From positions 160,074 to 224,073 of the forward strand of contig JABILX010000003.1 of NCBI GenBank assembly GCA_018654255.1: DNA of 64,000 nucleotides, given 5' to 3'. The translations under genes were made by a program, and so were the position numbers. This document shows, piece by piece, positions 39,716 through 48,781 of this stretch (its first letter is position 1; each line of letters starts with the position of its first letter). The stretch comes from Candidatus Peregrinibacteria bacterium. GTDB lineage: Bacteria; Patescibacteriota; Gracilibacteria; UBA1369; LOWO2-01-FULL-3. The notes under the pieces were generated by a model. The model had not been told where the DNA came from and did not search any database. It saw only the letters and a program-made list of their open reading frames with translations.

Positions 39716-40273
39716 ATGAAACCCCAAATCAAATCCCTCCTAACAAACCTCGAAAAAACCGCCAACCTTTTCTGGAATATTCCTCCTGAAACAGGCCTTT
39801 TCCTCAATCAACTCATTCGAGACGCAAAACCCGAAAACATCCTCGAAATCGGCACCTCAAACGGCTACTCAGCCATCTGGATAGCAGAAGCATTAGCTCA
39901 AAACAAAAAAGGCCACCTATACACAATCGAATCAAACCAAAAGCTTCGATTCCCAGCAGCACAAAAAAACATCGCCGCATCCGGCCTCTCCCAAAACATC
40001 ACCCAAATTCTCGGACACGCACCAGGAGCGATCCCGAAAACTCCACTCAAATTCGACATGATTTTTATAGACGCCACAAAATACGAACACATCGATTATT
40101 TGAAAGCAATCCTCCCACGAACACACAAAGGCTCAATCATAGTCACTGACAACGCTATTTCTCACAAAAAAGACCTAAAACCCTTCTTCAAAAAAGTCCA
40201 CAAACTCAAAAACTTCGAAACCATCCTCTTAAACATTGGATCAGGCCTCCTCGTCAATACCCGTATCTCGTAA
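39716..40273 (+). CDS. Class I SAM-dependent (O-)methyltransferase
   Basis: NILEIGTSNGYSAIWIA, FDMIFIDATK. Confidence 0.85.
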   Translation: MKPQIKSLLTNLEKTANLFWNIPPETGLFLNQLIRDAKPENILEIGTSNGYSAIWIAEALAQNKKGHLYTIESNQKLRFPAAQKNIAASGLSQNITQILGHAPGAIPKTPLKFDMIFIDATKYEHIDYLKAILPRTHKGSIIVTDNAISHKKDLKPFFKKVHKLKNFETILLNIGSGLLVNTRIS

Positions 40274-40276
40274 AGC

Positions 40277-40804
40277 CTAGACCTTCAAATCCTCCAACTT
40301 CTTCCGCCCACATCTCGCAAGCTTCTCATCCGTATATCCAAATAAAGAAACTGCAACCGGCCAAAGACCCAACCCATCCTTGCCATCTTTCGACAATCCA
40401 CAAACTTCAAGAACCCGAACCTCATCAACAGACCCAACCCACAAATTTGAAATCCCCAAATCAGTAGCAGCCAACTGCGCATAGGCACAAGCAAGCGTCG
40501 CATCCTGTATAGAATATAGATCCCGAGCCCTATCACCAAACCTCTCCGCACCTTCCTCCGGAACAGCAAAAAACACAATCATCGCAGTCGCACCAGCAAA
40601 CCTTTCTTCCTGCCCAGCAATCTCACCAATCTTCGCAATCAAGTCCAAATCAGTAGTCGCCCGAACCCTATATGCCTGATAATGAGCAGCCGTCGGCGCC
40701 AACTGCATAAGTTCCAAAATCTTTCCCAGATCCTCCTCGGAAACCTGCTTGCCATTATAAGATCTACACGAAACGCGCGCCTTAACAACATCTGAAAAAT
40801 TCAT
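40277..40804 (-). CDS. Nitroreductase family protein
   Basis: ARVSCRSYNGKQVSEEDL, ATDLGISNLWVGSVD. Confidence 0.88.
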   Translation of the reverse strand: MNFSDVVKARVSCRSYNGKQVSEEDLGKILELMQLAPTAAHYQAYRVRATTDLDLIAKIGEIAGQEERFAGATAMIVFFAVPEEGAERFGDRARDLYSIQDATLACAYAQLAATDLGISNLWVGSVDEVRVLEVCGLSKDGKDGLGLWPVAVSLFGYTDEKLARCGRKKLEDLKV

Positions 40805-41451
40805 GACAATAATGTTAAATATTCTTTTAATTTAGATACCGCCTGGCCCCGATGACTAATCTCGTTTTTCTTTTCTCGCCCAAGCATTGAATAAACTTCT
40901 TCCGCACCATCCGCCAAAAAAACCGAACTCAAAGGCAACCCAGGCAAAACCTCAGAAGCAATTTCCCCCACAATCACTCCAGGTGTCTCCCCTTCAAAAT
41001 GCTCCCGCATCAACTCGCCAATTCCGGCACCAGAAGGCCCGACTAAACACGCATTACAAACAAACTTCGCACCACGCCCAGCCACCGAGCCAGCCCGAAC
41101 CTCCATTTCTTTCATGAAATATTCCAACCATTTCTCGTCCGAAGCATCATGCCCCGCCCCCCACCTACGAGTCTCCACCCCAAGCTCATCCGCCAACGCC
41201 TCAACATAAATCCCCGAATCCTCTCCAACCACATAATCAAAATCATGCCCAATCTCCCGAACCAATTTGTCAAAATAGTAAGAAGCTTTTTTGTAAGCAT
41301 TTTCCTCGTGGGTATCCCCATCCTCCTTAAAATCCTCATCCTCTACCTCAAGATCACCCAAAAAAACTACCTCCAAACCAGGCACACCAGCCAAAAATCC
41401 AGCTATTTCACCGTACTTACCCTTGTTTTTTGTAGCAATTAAAATCTTCAC
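40801..41451 (-). CDS. Non-canonical purine NTP pyrophosphatase (RdgB/HAM1)
   Basis: ILIATKNKGKYGEI, GEDSGIYVEAL, SHRGQAVSKL. Confidence 0.9.
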   Translation of the reverse strand: MKILIATKNKGKYGEIAGFLAGVPGLEVVFLGDLEVEDEDFKEDGDTHEENAYKKASYYFDKLVREIGHDFDYVVGEDSGIYVEALADELGVETRRWGAGHDASDEKWLEYFMKEMEVRAGSVAGRGAKFVCNACLVGPSGAGIGELMREHFEGETPGVIVGEIASEVLPGLPLSSVFLADGAEEVYSMLGREKKNEISHRGQAVSKLKEYLTLLS

Positions 41452-41482
41452 AGGCCGATTCTATCAGAACCACAAGAAAAAT

Positions 41483-41938
41483 CTACTCTCCCTCTTGTCC
41501 TTTAGAAGAAGCTGCTGGCAACGAACCCCCTGCCATGTAAACCTCTGGTCTTTCCAAAATTCTCCTAACTTCTTCTGCAAAATTTCTTACCAGAAAAGCG
41601 AGTTGCTTGTTAGTTGCTCCGCCAGCAGCAGCTATGGCCTCGACAACCCTGCTCCTATCTACAGTAGCATTTGGCCCAAAACCAGGCCCCTCTTTGCCCA
41701 TATCTTTTACAACCGCAAACACAGCCCTCGTCAACAAGCCATTAATACCACCTTGAACCTCTTGTGTTGTCAAAACACCACCTCTATCTCGAGCAGTGTG
41801 TAGAGTCCGCGCTGTTACCCCCAAAGGCTTAGCTTCAAAAACCTCATCATCCAAAATCCCCCTGCTTGGTTTTTCTTCACCTTTTCCCATAATAAATTTG
41901 ATTAAAAAATATTGAAATTTAAAATTTTCTAAACTCAC
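41483..41938 (-). CDS. Hypothetical protein, 151 aa
   Basis: ORF overlapping the 3' end of the sigma-like gene. Confidence 0.6.
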   Translation of the reverse strand: MSLENFKFQYFLIKFIMGKGEEKPSRGILDDEVFEAKPLGVTARTLHTARDRGGVLTTQEVQGGINGLLTRAVFAVVKDMGKEGPGFGPNATVDRSRVVEAIAAAGGATNKQLAFLVRNFAEEVRRILERPEVYMAGGSLPAASSKGQEGE

Positions 41939-43415
41939 TCACCTTATACCCATCACCAAACTCCTCAAGAACATATTCCATATCATAATCCCGATCAACC
42001 TCAAACATCATTTTGACCAATCTATCGTCTTTCCCAATCTTTACAAAACTCACAACCTTCCCATCAGCAATCTTGGAAACAAACTCGTTTTCAACATAAA
42101 CCTTCTCCGCATAATCAGGATCTTTCTCAAAATCCTCAACAACAGTCTCAGCAAATCCGTCCTGATAATCAACATCAAAGGCAAGACCTGTAACCCCCTC
42201 ATCCTCAAACTTGCCCAAGAAAACAATACTCAAAACAACGACAACAGCAGCAACAAACAAAGTCGACGGAACCAAAGACAAAACGTACTTCCATCGATCC
42301 CAAGACTCCAACATCCTATCTACTCGACTATATTTTTCATAAACATCCTCGCTAGCCAAATCCTCAACATGCTGCACAGGAACATCTTCTTCGACAAAAG
42401 AAGGCCCTCCCTGACCAGCCATTTCCTCAATAGTGACTTCCCTCTCACCAGGCGCCAGCTCATCTTCGGCCTCTAACAAAGCCTCCATCCGCTCATCGGC
42501 CTTCGCCTCATCTTCAGAATCAGCTTCTTGCCTAGCAGATACGGCGGCCTTCGCCGACTCCCTTTCATGGACATAATCCCTCGTCATCTCGTCAATCTCC
42601 TCCTTGCTCATCCCCTTCGCTGCCTCTACAAAAACTTTTGCAGGATCACTTGAACCACGCGAATCGCCACCCGCAGAGCCACTCCCCCCGGCACTAGCCT
42701 CCCGAGCAGGAACGCTCGACTCTTCATCAAAAGAAGCCCTGTACATCTTCTCAATTTTAGAAATCAAATCAGTTTTTAATTTAAGTTTAAATGTTTCAGC
42801 AACTGGAATTTTTTCGATATTTTTCAATCGAGACAAAAAGCTATGCAACTCACCATGATAAACCCCTCCCCTAGCATCAACTTCTCCAAAAAGCAGTTCA
42901 TACCCACGCTTCAACACCTGATAAATCATCTTGCCAACCTCCCCTTCCGGCAAATCCAAAACAAACAGAACCTCGCCATCAGTTAAATCTTCGAAAAATT
43001 TCATTCTAATGATTTCACCCTCAGCTTGCGTCAAGGCAGAGAAAAAGACATCAGCCTGATCCTTCAAAATATTTTCATCATCATAAACCCCATCATCCAA
43101 AGAAATCCCATCAAGAACCGGAGACTCAATTTCCGAAACAGGCCCAACAACAGATCCCTTCCTATACTCAGAAACTCTTCCGTGAGCCACCTTGTACAAC
43201 CAAGTCAAAAATCCAAAATCCTTCGGGCAAGTACCCATCTGGCCAAGAGCATCCATATAGACAAGCTCACAAACCTGTTCCCTCACCTTCTCGTCACGAA
43301 CACGCCTCGCAACAAAACGATACAATTCTGAAAAACTATCTTCAAACAACAAAACGAACCCTCGAGGGTCTTGAGAAAAATCTTCTTTTAATTTTGATTC
43401 AGCCTTTAAGTCCAT
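41919..43415 (-). CDS. ECF-type sigma-like protein fused to a single-TM C-terminal region
   Basis: Region 2-like FEDSFSELYRFVARRV...TWLYKVAHGRVSEYRK; region 4-like LTQAEGEIIRMKFFEDLTDGEVLFVLDLPEGEVGKMIYQVLKRGYE; TM LVPSTLFVAAVVVVLSIVFLG. Confidence 0.7.
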   Translation of the reverse strand: MDLKAESKLKEDFSQDPRGFVLLFEDSFSELYRFVARRVRDEKVREQVCELVYMDALGQMGTCPKDFGFLTWLYKVAHGRVSEYRKGSVVGPVSEIESPVLDGISLDDGVYDDENILKDQADVFFSALTQAEGEIIRMKFFEDLTDGEVLFVLDLPEGEVGKMIYQVLKRGYELLFGEVDARGGVYHGELHSFLSRLKNIEKIPVAETFKLKLKTDLISKIEKMYRASFDEESSVPAREASAGGSGSAGGDSRGSSDPAKVFVEAAKGMSKEEIDEMTRDYVHERESAKAAVSARQEADSEDEAKADERMEALLEAEDELAPGEREVTIEEMAGQGGPSFVEEDVPVQHVEDLASEDVYEKYSRVDRMLESWDRWKYVLSLVPSTLFVAAVVVVLSIVFLGKFEDEGVTGLAFDVDYQDGFAETVVEDFEKDPDYAEKVYVENEFVSKIADGKVVSFVKIGKDDRLVKMMFEVDRDYDMEYVLEEFGDGYKVSEFRKF

Positions 43416-43554
43416 ATAACACTTATAGTAAGAAACAATTTATTACAAAGATTTCGGTTTTAGTCAATACTAAAAGCAACTAATCAACCTGTTGCGCAAG
43501 TCGATTTTTTTAAATAAAATTGAAAACTGTCCCACGTTAGAGTAGTTTTTAAAC

Positions 43555-44430
43555 ATGAAATACCCTATTCCTTTCGACGAAAGGGAGTTAAAACTAAAGG
43601 CAAATCAGATGAGACGAGACATCGTCGAGTCAGTCCATGCCGCAGGCTCAGGCCACCCAGGCGGATCTCTTTCTGCTACAGACATAATGACTGTTTTATA
43701 CAACGCGGTCCTTCGTCACGACTCAGAAAATCCAGAATGGGAAGATCGCGACAGATTTGTTTTGTCAAAAGCTCACATCGCTCCAGCATACTACTCGATT
43801 CTAGCCAGAACAGGATATTTCGACCCAGCAGAATTAAAAACTTTAAGAAAAATGGGCAGCTTCCTCCAGGGACACCCAAAAATCGACATCGAACACGGAA
43901 TTGAAATTGGCGGCGGATCTCTCGGACAAAACCTTTCTATTGCAGTAGGTATGGCTATTGGACTCAAAAAACGCGGAAAACAATGTCGAGTCTTCGACAT
44001 GTCTAGCGAAGGAGAATTGCAGGAAGGATCAATGTGGGAAGCACTTATGTCCGCAGCACATTACAAGCTCAACAATCTTTGCATAATGATCGACTACAAC
44101 CGCCTCCAAATCGACGGCCCAACAGAATGCGTAATGGAGGTAGAACCACTTGATGAAAAATTTGCAGCATTCGGATGGAACGTAATAACAATCGACGGCC
44201 ACAGCATCACCGAAACATACGAAGCATTCAAAAAATTCAATCTATTATCTGCAGGGCACCGCGTCCCTGAACACGACGAATTCGATCCAGAGAAACCAAC
44301 CGCAATCATTGGAAAAACCATCAAAGGAAAAGGAATTTCCTTCATGGAAAACCAAGCTGGATGGCACGGACGAGCCCCAACAGACGAAGAACTCGCTCAA
44401 GCACTCGAAGAACTTAACCAAAACCAATAA
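43555..44430 (+). CDS. Transketolase N-terminal subunit (second copy)
   Basis: AGSGHPGGSLSATDI, SSEGELQEGSMWEALM. Confidence 0.94.
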   Translation: MKYPIPFDERELKLKANQMRRDIVESVHAAGSGHPGGSLSATDIMTVLYNAVLRHDSENPEWEDRDRFVLSKAHIAPAYYSILARTGYFDPAELKTLRKMGSFLQGHPKIDIEHGIEIGGGSLGQNLSIAVGMAIGLKKRGKQCRVFDMSSEGELQEGSMWEALMSAAHYKLNNLCIMIDYNRLQIDGPTECVMEVEPLDEKFAAFGWNVITIDGHSITETYEAFKKFNLLSAGHRVPEHDEFDPEKPTAIIGKTIKGKGISFMENQAGWHGRAPTDEELAQALEELNQNQ

Positions 44431-45383
44431 TGGCAAGAGACTGGGAAATGAAACTAACAAGACAAGGATGGGCAGACGCCCTAATAGAACTTGGTGAAAA
44501 AAATCCGGACGTCATGGTTTTGGACGCCGATCTTTCCAAATCTACTTTGACATGCCAATTCTGTGACAAATACCCAGACCGATTTTGCAACGTAGGAATC
44601 GCTGAACAAAACATGATCAACGTAGCAGGCGGACTTTCTCTCATGGGATTCATACCATTCGCAACAACATATGGAGTTTTTGTTTCGGGAAGAGCTTGGG
44701 AACAAATCAGAACAACAATTTGTATAAATCGCCTCAACGTAAAACTTGGAGGAGCACACGGCGGAGTCTCTGTAGGCCCTGACGGCGCAACCCACCAAGC
44801 ACTAGAAGAAATTTCTATAATGAGATGTTTGCCAGAGATGACAGTTCTCGTCCCAGCAGACTACCACGAAACATACAAGGCAACTTTAGCGGCAGCAGCC
44901 ATTGACGGACCTGTTTACGTAAGATTTGGCCGAGAAAAAGTTCCTGTCGTAACAAAAGCAGACGATCCTTTTGTAGTAGGAAAGGCTAGCGTAATGAGGG
45001 AAGGCAAAGATGTAACCATAGTCGCATGTGGATCAATGGTCGCAGAAGCCCTCGACGCAGCAGACGCTCTCGCAGAAGAAGGACAAGAAGCAGAAGTAAT
45101 AAATTTAAGCACTATTAAACCTCTAGATTCTGAAACCATCCTGGCCAGCGTCCAAAAAACAGGCGCACTAGTAACAGCCGAGGAACATCAAATTGCAGGA
45201 GGAATGGGATCAGCAGTATTAGAAATGCTCGCTCAAAACCATGCAGTCCCAGCAGAGATGGTGGGAATCCAAGATACGTTCGGAGAGTCAGGAACTCCAG
45301 AAGAACTCCTAGAAAAATACCACTGCAAAAACACAGACATAATCGAAAAAGCAAAAAAAGTTATCACAAGAAAAAGCCAATAA
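44430..45383 (+). CDS. Transketolase C-terminal subunit (second copy)
   Basis: VMVLDADLSKST, NVGIAEQNMINVAGGL; TAATG overlap with N subunit. Confidence 0.94.
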   Translation: MARDWEMKLTRQGWADALIELGEKNPDVMVLDADLSKSTLTCQFCDKYPDRFCNVGIAEQNMINVAGGLSLMGFIPFATTYGVFVSGRAWEQIRTTICINRLNVKLGGAHGGVSVGPDGATHQALEEISIMRCLPEMTVLVPADYHETYKATLAAAAIDGPVYVRFGREKVPVVTKADDPFVVGKASVMREGKDVTIVACGSMVAEALDAADALAEEGQEAEVINLSTIKPLDSETILASVQKTGALVTAEEHQIAGGMGSAVLEMLAQNHAVPAEMVGIQDTFGESGTPEELLEKYHCKNTDIIEKAKKVITRKSQ

Positions 45384-45405
45384 TTAAAAAATAACTTCAT
45401 TCATC

Positions 45406-46608
45406 ATGAGAAAATTTTCACCTCGTCTAGACCGGATAGGCACGGAAGACGCCTTTTCCGTCATGGCAAAAGCAAACAAATTTCAGAAAGAAGTCCTAGA
45501 CCCGCAAGGCAAAAAACTAATCAAATTACAAATCGGAGAACCATCTTTCGACACACCAAAGAACGTAAAGAAGGCTGCAATCCGAGCAATCAAAGACAAC
45601 CAAACCCACTACACTCCCCCACCAGGACTCCCACAAGTAAGAGAAGCTGTCGCAAAATATTCTGAAAAAATGACCAAGACCCCATACGAAATGGGAGACG
45701 TGGTGATCCACGCCGGAGCAAAACCTTGCATCTTTCTAACTATAAACGCGGTTGTTGATCCAGAAGACGAAGTTTTGATCTTCGACCCAGCATGGCCAAT
45801 CTATGCATCAGTAACAAATTATCTAGGAGGAAAACCAGTCTTCATCGGCCTAAAAGAAAACTTAGGATTCCAGCCAGACATCAAAGAAGTTCGCGAAGCA
45901 ATCACGGACAAGACAGTAATGATGGTCATAAACACCCCTTCAAACCCAACCGGTGGCGTCTTTGAAAGAGAAACTCTCGAAGCATTAGCCGACATTGCAA
46001 AAGAGCACGATCTCTGGGTAATTTCAGACGAGATATACGACAATATCGTTTTTGAAGGAGAACATCAGTCAATCACAAGCATCGAAGGCATGGCAGACCG
46101 AACAATCCTCCTTAACGGAGCATCAAAAACCTTCGCAATGACAGGTTGGAGAATGGGTTGGTCGGTCACAAAAAACAAGCACATGCGAGCTGCAATTGAA
46201 CAACTTCAAATAAACGACGTTTCATGCCCAGCAGCAATGAACCAACTCGCCGTATTAGAAGCCGTATCTAGCCCAAAAACTTTTGTTGAAGTAGAAAACA
46301 TGTGTGCAGACTACAAACGAAAACGAGACCTGATCACAGAGCTCGTAAACGATATCCCTTACTTCAGCGCCAACAAACCAAAAGGAACCTTTTACCTTTT
46401 TGCAAACGCAAACAGACTCTGCGAAAAACTCAATTGCAACTCAAGTGAACTCGCAGACAAAATAATGCGTGAAGCACACGTGCTTCTCTTACACGGTAGC
46501 GGATTCGGCCCACACGGCGAAAACTTCATCCGATTCTCATACGTCAGCTCTGAAGAAGATATCAGAGAAGGATGCAGAAGGGTAAAAGCTTGGGCAGAGA
46601 GTTTGTAA
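45406..46608 (+). CDS. Class I/II aminotransferase (aspartate aminotransferase-like)
   Basis: LQIGEPSFDTPKNV, NTPSNPTGGVF, SDEIYDNIVF, SKTFAMTGWRMGW. Confidence 0.94.
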   Translation: MRKFSPRLDRIGTEDAFSVMAKANKFQKEVLDPQGKKLIKLQIGEPSFDTPKNVKKAAIRAIKDNQTHYTPPPGLPQVREAVAKYSEKMTKTPYEMGDVVIHAGAKPCIFLTINAVVDPEDEVLIFDPAWPIYASVTNYLGGKPVFIGLKENLGFQPDIKEVREAITDKTVMMVINTPSNPTGGVFERETLEALADIAKEHDLWVISDEIYDNIVFEGEHQSITSIEGMADRTILLNGASKTFAMTGWRMGWSVTKNKHMRAAIEQLQINDVSCPAAMNQLAVLEAVSSPKTFVEVENMCADYKRKRDLITELVNDIPYFSANKPKGTFYLFANANRLCEKLNCNSSELADKIMREAHVLLLHGSGFGPHGENFIRFSYVSSEEDIREGCRRVKAWAESL

Positions 46609-46698
46609 AACCACTTTGTAAGCCCACAACGAATTTCCCTTGTCACGCCCATCTACCCTGCGTTATCCTGTCGCAGCAAATATTAACCAATTAAATTT

Positions 46699-47256
46699 AT
46701 GTACGGAATAAACGACTTACGAAACGGCGTAGCTATCAACATCGACGGACAACCATTCATGGTCACAAGCTACCATCACTCAAAACAAGCTCGCGGAGCA
46801 GGGGTAATGAAAACAACCCTAAAAAACCTTTTGACAGGCAACACCCTTCAAAAAACATTCCAAGGAAACGACAAAATTGAACCTGCAGAAGTCCGATTCT
46901 CAAAAGCACAATATCTATACAATGACGGCTCAGACTACCACTTCATGAACGGCGAAACATACGAACAATTCACCCTGCCAAAAGACACCCTCGGCAACCA
47001 AACAAACTACTTGGTCGAAGGCACTGACGTCGACATTCAAAACATCGATGGCAAACCAGTTAACGTCCAACTTCAGCCAAAAGCAGTCCTCGAAGTTACC
47101 CAAACCGACCCAGGAGTAAAAGGAGACACCGCAACAGGCGGATCAAAACCAGCCACTCTTGAAACAGGCCTCGTCCTTCAAGTCCCCCTCTTCATCAACG
47201 AAGGCGACAAACTCCGAGTCAACACAGAAACCGGAGAGTATTGTGAGAGAGCTTAA
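46699..47256 (+). CDS. efp: Translation elongation factor P
   Basis: KOW-like N-terminal domain; GETYEQF; C-terminal LQVPLFINEGDKLRVNTETGEY. Confidence 0.92.
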   Translation: MYGINDLRNGVAINIDGQPFMVTSYHHSKQARGAGVMKTTLKNLLTGNTLQKTFQGNDKIEPAEVRFSKAQYLYNDGSDYHFMNGETYEQFTLPKDTLGNQTNYLVEGTDVDIQNIDGKPVNVQLQPKAVLEVTQTDPGVKGDTATGGSKPATLETGLVLQVPLFINEGDKLRVNTETGEYCERA

Positions 47257-47564
47257 ACAGCCCCGTCATCTTCTCTACACCTTCTCTCTTCCAAAACCTC
47301 TCCCTGCTTACCAGCAGAATCAGGGTTTTCTTTAAGATGTTGAAGTTTAGCCTCCATCTCACCAACCTCAGCCTCTGAAGGAAGTTCTCCATCCTCTAAG
47401 GCAAAATCTATATGACAATCAACGAAGGTCAAAATAGTCGCCACCTCTCCATCCCGAGCCGTTCTCTCAGAGAAAGTCCTCTCTCTAACCCCAGGAGCCA
47501 AATCCTCAGCCTCTTGCCCCAGCGTACGCAACGCCGCTACATGTCTATCAATTTCTTCCGGCAT
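47253..47564 (-). CDS. Hypothetical protein, 103 aa
   Basis: ORF between efp and tmRNA. Confidence 0.55.
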   Translation of the reverse strand: MPEEIDRHVAALRTLGQEAEDLAPGVRERTFSERTARDGEVATILTFVDCHIDFALEDGELPSEAEVGEMEAKLQHLKENPDSAGKQGEVLEERRCREDDGAV

Positions 47565-47585
47565 AATTTTTTAATAAATAATTTT

Positions 47586-48005
47586 TGGTGGAGATGCCGG
47601 GAGTCGAACCCGGGTCTGAAAGGAAACGCTTATAGCCTCTACAATCTTAGTTCCTCTTCGGTTTTCGTCCAAGCGATAAAAGACGAACACAAAACCGCTC
47701 AGCTTATTTCTGTTAATTTTCGAGCACGAGCCCTAGAATAGCGAACACGCACCTTAACCTTCTAATTTACGCCCGCACAACCTAGAAGGTGTCAGAAGTG
47801 AAGACGACTTCCCACAAAGGGGAAGGTAAAAACTAAGCAGCTACAGCTACAGGAGACAAAGGCGCCTCACGTAGGAAAGCAACTGTTAGTTTTTCTTTAA
47901 GTGTATTAGCACTTATTATGCGTTAACTGGATTAAGGACGGACAACGCAACGCCCTGATTGCCACTATAAGTATCTGGCCTTCCATCGAATGCCGATACA
48001 TCCCC
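47586..48005 (-). ncRNA. ssrA: tmRNA, encoded tag ANTLKEKLTVAFLREAPLSPVAVAA
   Basis: 5' GGGGATGTATCGGCATTCGATGG, 3' CCGGGTTCGACTCCCGGCATCTCCACCA; acceptor pairs; TAAGT-GCT resume codon at 47910, TAG at 47833. Confidence 0.96.
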
Positions 48006-48025
48006 ACATTTCAAAGAGCTTTGAG

Positions 48026-48053
48026 ATTATACATCAATTCCATTATCTTTCAA
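48026..48053 (-). promoter_or_regulatory. tmRNA promoter overlapping RAYT 3' end
   Basis: TTGAAA-N16-TATAAT on the minus strand. Confidence 0.65.
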
Positions 48054-48467
48054 GGCCGTGCTGCCCGAAACGCCATCCAGCCCAAGCATGCCCAGTTTGT
48101 GCTTAACTGGATTCCTCAAAATGTAATCTAAAACCCTGTAATAATGTGTTGAATTTTGAATCTCTTCCGCCCAAAAACACCCCTTGAAAAGACCACTTCC
48201 CTTCTCAAAACTTCTAGAATATTGCATCTGTAAAACCTTCATAAATTCTTGAACCCCGCCATGTTCTCTCTGCCTAAGTAAAAAATGGAAATGATTCCAA
48301 ACCAAAGCAAAAGCCTCAACCCTAACTCGCCCCACGCTATAAACAGAAACCATCTTCGCAAACTTCTCATAGTCAGCCTCACTATTAAAAATCCTCCTAC
48401 CATCACGACCTTTGTTTACAACGTGGTAAGCCCTTCCATTCCTAAATCCATGAATTCGATAAGGCAT
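48027..48467 (-). mobile_element. REP-associated tyrosine transposase (RAYT, Y1/HUH family)
   Basis: YHVVNKGRDGRRIF, WNHFHFLLRQ (HUH), YYRVLDYILRNPVKHKL catalytic Tyr region. Confidence 0.9.
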
Positions 48468-48529
48468 ATGCCACTAAAATACCTCTTAGACCTTAAATTT
48501 TATTTACATTTTTCTGAAATTTTTCTTAA

Positions 48530-48578
48530 TTTCCCGACATTCAAATTCCGAACCTGAAGAAAACGAAATGTCGGGAAA
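48530..48578. repeat. REP-like inverted repeat beside RAYT
   Basis: TTTCCCGACATTC ... GAAATGTCGGGAAA. Confidence 0.85.
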
Positions 48579-48665
48579 CTAAAACACGCGCCAAGAAACC
48601 CGTCAACAAAATGCCGGAAAAAACCACCCTCGCCTCACGCTCTTCTCGAAAACACCACCCACGCT

Positions 48666-48759
48666 TCACAGTCTCCACGAAAAAACCCACACCCCGCGCC
48701 GCCCACCCCAGCCTATCTCTTCCCATTCCTCACAGTCTCCACGAAAAAACCCACACCCC
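48666..48759 (-). repeat. Two 30-bp direct repeats (64-bp period) containing T6 followed by CGTGGAGACTGTGA
   Basis: TCACAGTCTCCACGAAAAAACCCACACCCC at 48666-48695 and 48730-48759. Confidence 0.9.
48686..48709 (-). other. Putative G-quadruplex motif 2
   Basis: GGGG-T-GGG-CGGCGC-GGGG-TGT-GGG then TTTTTT on the minus strand. Confidence 0.7.
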
Positions 48760-48773
48760 CACCCCTCGCGCCC
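48750..48773 (-). other. Putative G-quadruplex motif 1
   Basis: GGG-CGCGA-GGGG-T-GGGGG-TGT-GGG then TTTTTT on the minus strand. Confidence 0.7.
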
Positions 48774-48781
48774 AGAAACAC

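Noticed and set aside
47412-47741. 109-aa plus-strand ORF
   Set aside because: Antisense to tmRNA and a minus-strand ORF; contains the complement of the tmRNA T-arm
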